Origin: Phlebopus portentosus
Taxonomy: Eukaryota; Basidiomycota; Agaricomycetes; Boletales; Boletinellaceae
Assembly: GCA_037892935.1 (NCBI GenBank)
Contig: JAYXKI010000008.1
Span: forward strand, 1,674,001 to 1,738,000
Reading direction: 5' to 3'
DNA: 64,000 nt
Of this stretch, positions 56,963 through 64,000 are shown in pieces; position 1 is the first letter of the stretch; the number at the start of each line of letters is the position of its first letter. Below the pieces are notes generated by a model. That model saw only the letters and a program-made list of their open reading frames with translations. It searched no databases and was not told where the DNA came from. A program made the translations under genes and the position numbers.

Positions 56963-59303
56963 TTACTCTTCCTCCTCACCCCTTACCACCCTTCCTAGCA
57001 CACTGGTCTCAGCCAGCATCTCCTCTGCCAGGTTGCATAGTTGATCTGCAGCATGGAACAACATGCACACATACCTCTCCAAGGCTGCCATCTGGAAATG
57101 GACAGCGCTCTTGTCTGTCCCAGCGACCAACTCCTTAATGTCGCTCACCTCAAGGACAGACGCAACTGGCATCCTCAGCACCTATACTGTTGCGCACTAA
57201 CAAGCTTCATGCATCTTGCATTCCACCTGCTCATTCTGCAGGTGATGTGCAGCCCTCCCATACGTAGCCAGCTCACATTGCCACCTGGCCTTCGTGCGGC
57301 GATAATTACAGGCCTGCCCAGAGAAGCCTGGCCTGTCCTCGCTGTAACTCCTGTGGACATTCTGATGCTGGACAGGGAGTGTATAGTTCGAGGGGCTGCC
57401 CTAGAATACCTTCAAGTGGTCAGCAGAGAATTACACCCAGGCCAAAGGCACAAAGGAATGGAGGGGAATAGGGATATACAATGGAGCAGCTTGGTGAGAA
57501 CTGAGGGATATGAGGGAAGTGCTTGAGGAAGAATTCCAAGGGTGAACTTCTTTCAAGATCAACAGTGGCAGTGCAAAGGCTAAATTTACTCTCCGGCTCA
57601 GCTACGAGCTCTGGACTAAAGCTGACTAACCCAAGGCACAAGAACTAAACTAACTAAGCTACACTAGTTGAACCACCAACCCAAACATGACTAATCAACT
57701 GTGCTAACACACTGGTAAGTGACTGCAGTCAATCTCACTCGTAGTCTAAAGTGTCAGAACACGGTGTAACAATTTGAAATACGATACGATGGACAAAGGA
57801 CAATTTCTGAGTGTGTCGAAATATGATGCGAGGGATGGAGGTGCAAAATGATGATGGAGGGGGACTGAGAGAATCAAAGGATATGCGCAGGACAATGGAA
57901 CCGACCATATCCAATTGAAATGATGCAGAATAGTGTCAGGCAATGACTTGAGGAAGCAGGGAGATAAATGTCAGGAGGAAAGGGGCAATATGGTGTCCTT
58001 TCCCAATGACAATAGAGAGGAGAAGGTGTTGTGAGACCAAATGCAAGTGGCACACAGAGTAACTGGGTTACGAGCAAAACTGGGCAAAACAGTTTGGAAC
58101 ATGTAAGGAGGTTTCAATTTGGGTGAGAGAAGTAAGAGGGGCCTTTATACAATCATAGCAAACTATACAAACATACGAACAGCTCTGCTGCAAAGAGAGA
58201 TCACCAATCAACTATACAGAACATGAAATATTGTATATTAGACTATAGAGATGAGAGAGTCCACTACAAACAAGTAGACTAGAGGTCAAGGGACTTTGAG
58301 ATGATCTGAGAACTGCCTAGCTAAGCTCCAACTAAGCTGTCCCTCTATTATGAGAGTTGTGCTATATTTATACTAAATGTCCAAGACTGAGCCTCTCATT
58401 GGTCAGAGAACATATGTCATAAAGAAAAGAGAACACATATCACTATCTATAAAGGAGAGGAGAACATATGAATGATTTAAGGGACACATAAGTCAAAAGA
58501 AACAATACTGAGCATGTCTGGAATGAGAGCATAATGAATTAAAGGGGACACATATAGAAAGGTCAGAACATGAGCAAAACCTTCAGAACCGGGTCTCTTT
58601 GAGTGGAATGAAGCGGAACTTGGGGAAATGACTCAGAAGGGCTTTAGCTAGCCTGACAAGGTAAGTCTGTGAGGTTTTATAAAGGAGAGGGACTGTGGAT
58701 GAGGTTGCAGGGTCAAATGTCTTTGTCTGGAATATGGATCTGAGATCCAGAGACTTGTGATCGACATGTGCAAACTCGATGCCATGATTCTCCCACCTTG
58801 ACAGCCAATCAAGGAACAGTGCATGTACCATCTGGACTATGGCATTCTTGCTAAGTCCACTCATTCTAGCAAAACCAGTTGAAACTGAGTGAAACTAGTT
58901 GGAACACTATAGAACTGGTCGTAACAACTCCATATGCTCCCAAGTTATAGACTAACTCTTCATCGCATACCTCTCACACCCCTCATCATGCACAACCCAG
59001 CCACTGGCAGCAGACAAATTGCTGCTGCTGCTACTGCTGCTGCCATCCCTGCCATCACTTTGGCTTCCCTCATCCTCTTCCACTTGTTCTGTACTTGGAG
59101 ACTTGCTCGCAGATAGAGGATTGCTGTTGCTGCTGTTGCTCTTGCTGATAGCACCATCTGGAAGAAAGAGGGGTGTGTCATCACAAGCCCCAAAGTTGTC
59201 ATCACCAGAAGGACCCCCAGAAGAGAAACAATTGGCAGCAGAAGGAATGTTGCTGTTGCTGTTGTTGCTGTTGTTGCTGTTGTTGTTGCTGTTGTTGGGA
59301 CAT
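56963..59303 (-). pseudogene. Antisense accessory gene of B2, zinc-cluster relic
   Basis: From ATG 59303 the minus strand encodes a run of Gln, then Ser/Asp-rich sequence (NFGACDDTPLFLPDGAIS, VEEDEGSQSDGRD, a Ser run). It then reads GWVVHDEGCERYARTGQA up to LTR-B5, whose TCGC duplication falls within the cluster codons. Beyond the LTR, in a shifted frame, GQACNYRRTKARWQCELA and then VSDIKELVAGTDKSAVHFQM...GEEEE end at TAA 56963-56965. The order poly-Q, acidic/Ser run, CX2(C)X6, basic segment and acidic tail parallels the gene in element B. Several cluster cysteines are lost (Tyr, Ser, Arg). The N-terminal exons were not found. Confidence 0.6.
57343..58962 (-). mobile_element. Solo LTR-B copy 5
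   Basis: 1620 bp, TGTAACTCCTGTGGACA...AACTCTTCA, flanked by TCGC on both sides (57339-57342, 58963-58966). Same orientation as the LTRs of element B. It splits the B2 accessory gene. Confidence 0.95.
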
Positions 59304-59437
59304 AATGGAGAGAAGAGAGGATAGATGAATGGAATGCGTTGCGAACCACATTTTATGCATCAAGAATCTAGAGATGCCGAGTCTAACCCTATTGGGAGTG
59401 TAACTGCAGACAGTCACAATTTCAAGAACCCGGGAGA

Positions 59438-60820
59438 TGTAAGAAGCATTGACACACTAGGTCTGAGATCACACACGTGACATATGTTCTGTGGTAATCT
59501 GCATCATAACAGCGGAACTCAGTGCAGATCAACTTGATTCAAAGTGGTACAGACTACTGTAGCCTCTCACATTTGACCGCTGTATAGGAAGAACTTTCAA
59601 TGCTCGGAATCCACCAAGAGCGGCTGATCGGACGCTTGAGCCACCCAGTCGAAAACTTACAAAGGCTGACTTAGCTAGCCCATCTTACTAAAACCCAGGT
59701 ATAAGAGTAAATTGAAGGATCTGCAATTGGCCCCCAATGCCCCCAAGCTTTGACCCGACGTGATGCACTCCAGCTTTTCCCTTTTGAGTCCTATATGCAT
59801 TTACATTTTGTTTTGTCCCCTATGATTCCTTATGCTCACCATTCCGTATGCACTCACATTTCAGATTATGCTCTATGGTCATTATCCTGCCACTTTCCAG
59901 ATATGCTCACCTTGTCTTTTGTTCCCATGTGTTCCCTTATGTTTATCACTTCCGATTTCCTTTTGTTATGCTCCCTGACGCTCCAATGGCTCAGGTTTGG
60001 ATAATGTTATAAATAGGTGTGCTACCCATAATAGGAGCTCAGTTTTGGGGAACAGAGGACAGTTTAGCTTAGAACAGCTCAGTTCAAAGTTCAGACTAGG
60101 AACCTACTCTAGCTGCAGTTGAGACCAATTTGACTCTTTCTGTACCCTCCTCGACTCTCTATCTCCCACTAATACACAATAGCTCTGTCTCATATGCCTG
60201 GAGTCTTCTGCTCTGCAGTCATACCCGAGCCCAGTGTGATCAGTTCGACCTGTGTTGAAGTCTGAGACCCTTATCACTCTTACTTATGCCTCTACACAAG
60301 GTCTCACTTGAGTCCCTCGCATATTGCTTCATTCTGCAATGTATCACCTCATTTCATTTTGTAACCCACCATAACCTGTCATAACTCATTGTAACTTGTT
60401 ATATCATGTCGGATCCTTGAAAGGATCACTTTTGTATCATCAGCGCTTAGAGGAAGTCCTTCTCTAAGCTTCATCTTATCGTCTTCTGCCTCCAGGGTTC
60501 GAATCCATCAAGGGATTACCTGTGAGGACATCAATTACCTTTGCACTGCCACCACCAATCCCCCTTGCTTTTACTTCTCCCACCTTGCTTCTTTGCCTAT
60601 CTCCTTGATCCAATCCCCCCTTGCATACATCTAGCAGCCTTCAAATCCCATTTTCTCCTCCATCTCTTCCAGAACTACTCCGAAACCCAGATTGACACAT
60701 CAGCCCTTCTCTAGTTTTCTCCCAAGGTCACCCTTCTCTTTCTCACTCATTTTAATCTTACCAAACAGCCCCCAAGAACTATAACACTCCTCAGCTATCA
60801 GACAGTTCACAGGAGTTTCA
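59438..60820 (+). mobile_element. LTR-G, probable 3' LTR of element B2
   Basis: 1383 bp. It starts TGTAAGAAGCATTG right after the AACCCGGGAGA tract and ends ...CACAGGAGTTTCA, the same terminus as LTR-B in this orientation. A TTATAAATAGG box at about 60008 and GAACAGCTCAGTTC-like repeats mirror the layout of LTR-B. The middle is diverged. Right flank ACAC could derive from ACGC. Confidence 0.7.
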
Positions 60821-61777
60821 ACACTTTTTCCAATCACTATTCCTACCACATGTTAATCCTGTCTGCAAATCCTCCCATGAAAGACTTCTTCCATGTGCTG
60901 AGATCTTGCTTCTCCAGCACTCCATTTCCTCAGCTGAGCTTCTGCCACTAATCTTCCATCATGGGGCTGACTGTGATCTCAGGGTTCAGAATCAGCAATC
61001 CCTGCCAATCCTCTGAGGTTAATCTTAGCAGCTGTGTAAACTTAGCAGATACTCTTCTGTGCCTTGCTGCTATACTAATGTTAGAGTATTGTAGTCTGGT
61101 GCCTGATGTTAACCTGAACCATTGTCCTAGGTAATTTGTCCTGCACCATTCGTCTACTGTGATAACCCTTTCTTCCGACCATTCTCATGCTCCTAGCATT
61201 TGTTCTATTGCTTCTTCTATAAGACTTTCCATATCCGATGGCAGCCTGTAGTACACTGGTCAATTGACTTCCACTGCAGTGTTTTGGCACAAGGTCTGGT
61301 GACAATGCTGATTGATCCAAGCTCTCACGCAGACCTTTAATGCATAGATATCCCTATCACTGAGCCATATGGATACCTCATGATCATATGCACTCATTCT
61401 GCTGTTCAGCAATAGTTGGTCCATCATTCATTCCAAGGGTCTGGGCTTATGTCAAATCTTGGCATCAGCTGCCTCCCTTGATACTAAGCACTCTACAAAA
61501 TTCTTGAGGAGCCACTCTGAAAGAACCCAACTCCTTTGATATACCAAATAGCAATTTGCACACACCAGGCTTTCATGAACTAAGCATCTGGTTGTACCAC
61601 ATTGATAGCATCTTCTCTGCAGGAGTTCTATATATCTTGTGATGTTCTGGTCTCCTATCTGTGCAAAGCTTTGTTTCAGTGGAGGAGTATGTCCAATGTG
61701 CATTCTAGCTAGTCCTTCTTGCAAATTGTAAGGGTCCTCCCTCTTGTCACATTTGTCTTTATAATATTATTGACTGG
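60821..61777 (-). mobile_element. LTR-F copy F3 (truncated and interrupted)
   Basis: Reverse complement of LTR-F1 from about its position 260 to 1100. It carries the ORF pieces MQEGLARMHIGHTPP, HESLVCANCYLVYQRSWVL and an intact AGTATAGCAGC site where element K entered F0/F2. B2 (LTR-G) is inserted on the left. LTR-C'' interrupts it on the right; 62769-62787 (CTGAGTTTCTCTAGAACGT) is the next piece of F3 before LTR-B copy 6. Confidence 0.8.
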
Positions 61778-62768
61778 TGTAGAGATACCTGTGGATTTGA
61801 GCTTAAATCTACTCTATTTAGACAATCTGACATGCCAATCATCAGAACAATTGACTATGACCATATGTGGAAGGATCTGTGGTGTGGATCAGTAGGTTGT
61901 GCATTTACGGTTCAGCAGCCTTATGTTCCCCTCCATCCAGCCTCACTCTCTATTGTCTACCCCTTTCAGGTAACAGGCTGTGATGCAGATGACTTAATTG
62001 GATGTCCATATTTACATTCTATTTGGTTTCTTTTCTTATTTATCTCTCTGAATCATGTTTCGAGCCTTTGTTGTATAGGTGGCTCATTACTGTATATAAG
62101 CCCCCTATGCTGCTCTAATGAAGGGGAAGCCCCAGAATGCCCCAGTTTCAACTCATATCATCTCTAGTCAAGTTCCCTAGTCTCCCAGCTTCGTCTCAGT
62201 TCATTCTCTCAAGTTCCAGTTCAGTTCCGACAGTTGCACCAGTTGTGCATACACTCCAGTCCAGCAGATTGTTGATTTTACTCTAGCTCCATCAGTTCTT
62301 CTCCGATTGCCTCATTCCAGCATTTGTTCAAATTGTCTTATCATTTCACATCTTCGAGTATTTTCACCCACAAGTTCCGCAAAGTTCCACTTCATTTTTT
62401 TGAGTTCTGATTTTATGATAGTTTTCTGATATCTTGTTCAGTCTGTATTTCCCTTGTTTCTTATCCGTTCATTGTGATTCTTAATCTGTTAGGATCATGT
62501 CAATGGGTACTTTTGATCTCTCATTTTACATTATCGACTTAGTTAGCTAGTTTTTGACCTCAGAGTAGGTGGCTTAGTTTACACTTCCAACATGGCACCC
62601 TTTTGTATTTTGTTTTCCCCTTCTCCAAGCCATTCCCCTCGACACCAGCATACACTCCTCACATTTTAGACACTCCCTCTTACATTGTACACATCTGGTT
62701 GACCCCCAGAGGTTAAACTCAGACCTTCAGACAGTCAGTTGTCCTTCAGAGCCAGCACACACATTTCA
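61778..62768 (-). mobile_element. Solo LTR-C''
   Basis: 991 bp, starting TGTAGAGATACCTGTGG and ending ...GCACACACATTTCA, the complement of LTR-C. Flanks are CTGG and CTGA, an imperfect 4-bp duplication. It sits within LTR-F3. Confidence 0.85.
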
Positions 62769-62787
62769 CTGAGTTTCTCTAGAACGT

Positions 62788-64000
62788 TGAAACTCCTGTG
62801 GACTTTCTGATGCTGGACAGGGAGTATAAAGTTCGAGGGGCTGCCCTAGAATACCTTCAAGTGGTCAGCAGAGAATTACACCCAGGCCAAGGGCACAAAG
62901 AAACGGAGAGAAATAGGAATATATAATGGAGTGGCTTGGTGAGAACTGAGAGATGTGAGGAAAGCGCTTGAGGAAGAATTCTGAGGGTGAACTTCTTCCA
63001 AGATTGGCAGTGGCAGTGCAAAGGCTAAATCGACTCTTTGGCTCAGCTGCGAGCTCTGGACTAAAGCCGACTAACCCAAGGCATAAGAACTAAACTAACT
63101 AAGCTATGCTAGTTGAACCACCAACCCGAACGTGACTAATCGACTGTGCTAACACACTGGTAAGTGACTGCAGTCAATCTCACTCATAGTCTAAAGTGTC
63201 GGAATGTGGCATAACAATTCAAAATGCGATACAATGGTTGAAGAACAATTTCTGAGTGTGTCAAAATATGATGCAAGGGATGGAGGTGCAAAACAATGAT
63301 AGAGGGGGACTGAGAGAATTGAAGGATATATGCAGGATGATGTAACTGACCATATCTGATCAAAACAATGCAGAATAATGCCAGGCAATGACTTGAGGAA
63401 GCGGGGAGATAAATATTAGGAAGAAAGGGGTGATATGGTGTCCTTTCCTGATGACAATGAAGAGGAGAAGGTGTTGCGAGTCTGAATGTAAGTGGCACGC
63501 AGAGTAACAGGGTTACGAGCAAAACCAGGCAAAATAGTTTGGAACATGTATGGAGGTTTTGATTTGGGTGAGAGAAGTAAGAGGAGCCTTTATACAATGA
63601 CAGCAAACTATATGAATGCACAAACAGCTCTGCTGCAAGGAGAGATCACCAATTGACTGTACAGAACACAAAATATTGTATATTAGACTATAGAGATGAG
63701 AGAGTCCACTACAAACAAGTAAACTAGAGGTCGAGGGACTTTGAGATGATCTGAGAACTGCCTAGCTAAGCTCCAACTAAGCTGTCCTTCTACTACAAAA
63801 GTTGTGCTATATTTATACTAAACATCCAAGACTGAGCCTCCCATTGGTCAGAGAACATACATCATAAAGAAAGGGGAACACTTATCACTATCAACAAAGG
63901 GGAGGAGCATATATGAATGGTTTAAGGGACACATAAGTCAAAAGAAACAATACTGAGCATGTCTGGAATGAGAGCATAATGAATTAAAGGGGACACATAT
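62788..64000 (-). mobile_element. LTR-B copy 6, right-truncated by window
   Basis: It starts TGAAACTCCTGTGGACTTTC and matches LTR-B to the window end. The left flank is ACGT. It is inserted in LTR-F3, 19 bp from LTR-C''. Whether an internal region follows cannot be seen. Confidence 0.85.

Larger units (their letters stand above)
56416..60820 (+). mobile_element. Element B2: 3' region and 3' LTR
   Basis: It continues element B2 after solo LTR-C'. The layout copies element B: pol tail (32150-32616), then an antisense zinc-cluster gene, then the AACCCGGGAGATG tract and an LTR. 56416-56960 is pyrimidine-rich non-coding DNA. The right flank after the LTR is ACAC, and the host is LTR-F3. Heavily decayed. 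Confidence 0.7.

Noticed and set aside
60489..60500. GGTTCGAATCC, a tRNA B-box-like sequence
   Set aside because: No A box, acceptor stem or anticodon arm at the right distances; it lies inside LTR-G.
1..64000. CRISPR array, bacterial operon or rRNA gene
   Set aside because: No regularly spaced short repeats and no rRNA core sequences; the window is eukaryotic.

Overview
The window looks like a transposon-packed heterochromatic block of a filamentous basidiomycete (Agaricomycetes-like). Three things point there: short 47-64 nt introns with GTRNGT donors and CTGAC-like branch sites, an F-box gene of mushroom type, and Ty3/gypsy elements of chromovirus and related types. The decay is mostly C-to-T / G-to-A transition, strongest at CpG, which suggests methylation- or RIP-like mutation. 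The organism is inferred from these features only. I see one plausibly intact host gene, the F-box gene at 6021-7553.

Layout. 1-5.1 kb: a left-truncated LTR (family B), a Tc1/mariner transposase relic, two 1.08-kb near-perfect palindromic MITEs (family I, TA target duplication) and a CACTA-type MITE (J). 5.1-8.6 kb: the F-box gene between two inverted copies of a second foldback MITE (H). 8.6-14.5 kb: an LTR-B copy, an F-box-like pseudogene and a probable copia end. 14.5-25.5 kb: one copy of LTR family F is split exactly at a TA by a 9.41-kb element (15413-24822) with 18-bp terminal inverted repeats. Inside this element lie an Argonaute pseudogene (+ strand), itself split by another LTR-F, and Hsp70 pseudogene pieces (- strand).

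25.5-64 kb is a nest of retrotransposons whose order can be read from target duplications and restored reading frames. LTR-F3 contains gypsy element B2. B2 contains solo LTR-C'. C' contains MITE I3 and chromovirus D (34101-55812). D contains a solo LTR-C in gag and the 14-kb gypsy element B (40292-54353) in integrase. B contains LTR-like insert E. Element D is a Tf1/sushi-type chromovirus with an 11-nt self-priming site. Element B has 1627-bp LTRs, gag-pro-pol on the minus strand, and between pol and its 3' LTR an antisense spliced gene ending in a Zn(II)2Cys6-type cluster. The decayed relative B2 keeps the same antisense gene.

Three patterns stand out. First, a TIR/TA element carries Argonaute and Hsp70, the silencing effector and a known chaperone class for it. 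Second, LTR families B, C and E make 4-bp target duplications centred on CpG (NCGN). Third, the B family carries the antisense zinc-cluster gene.
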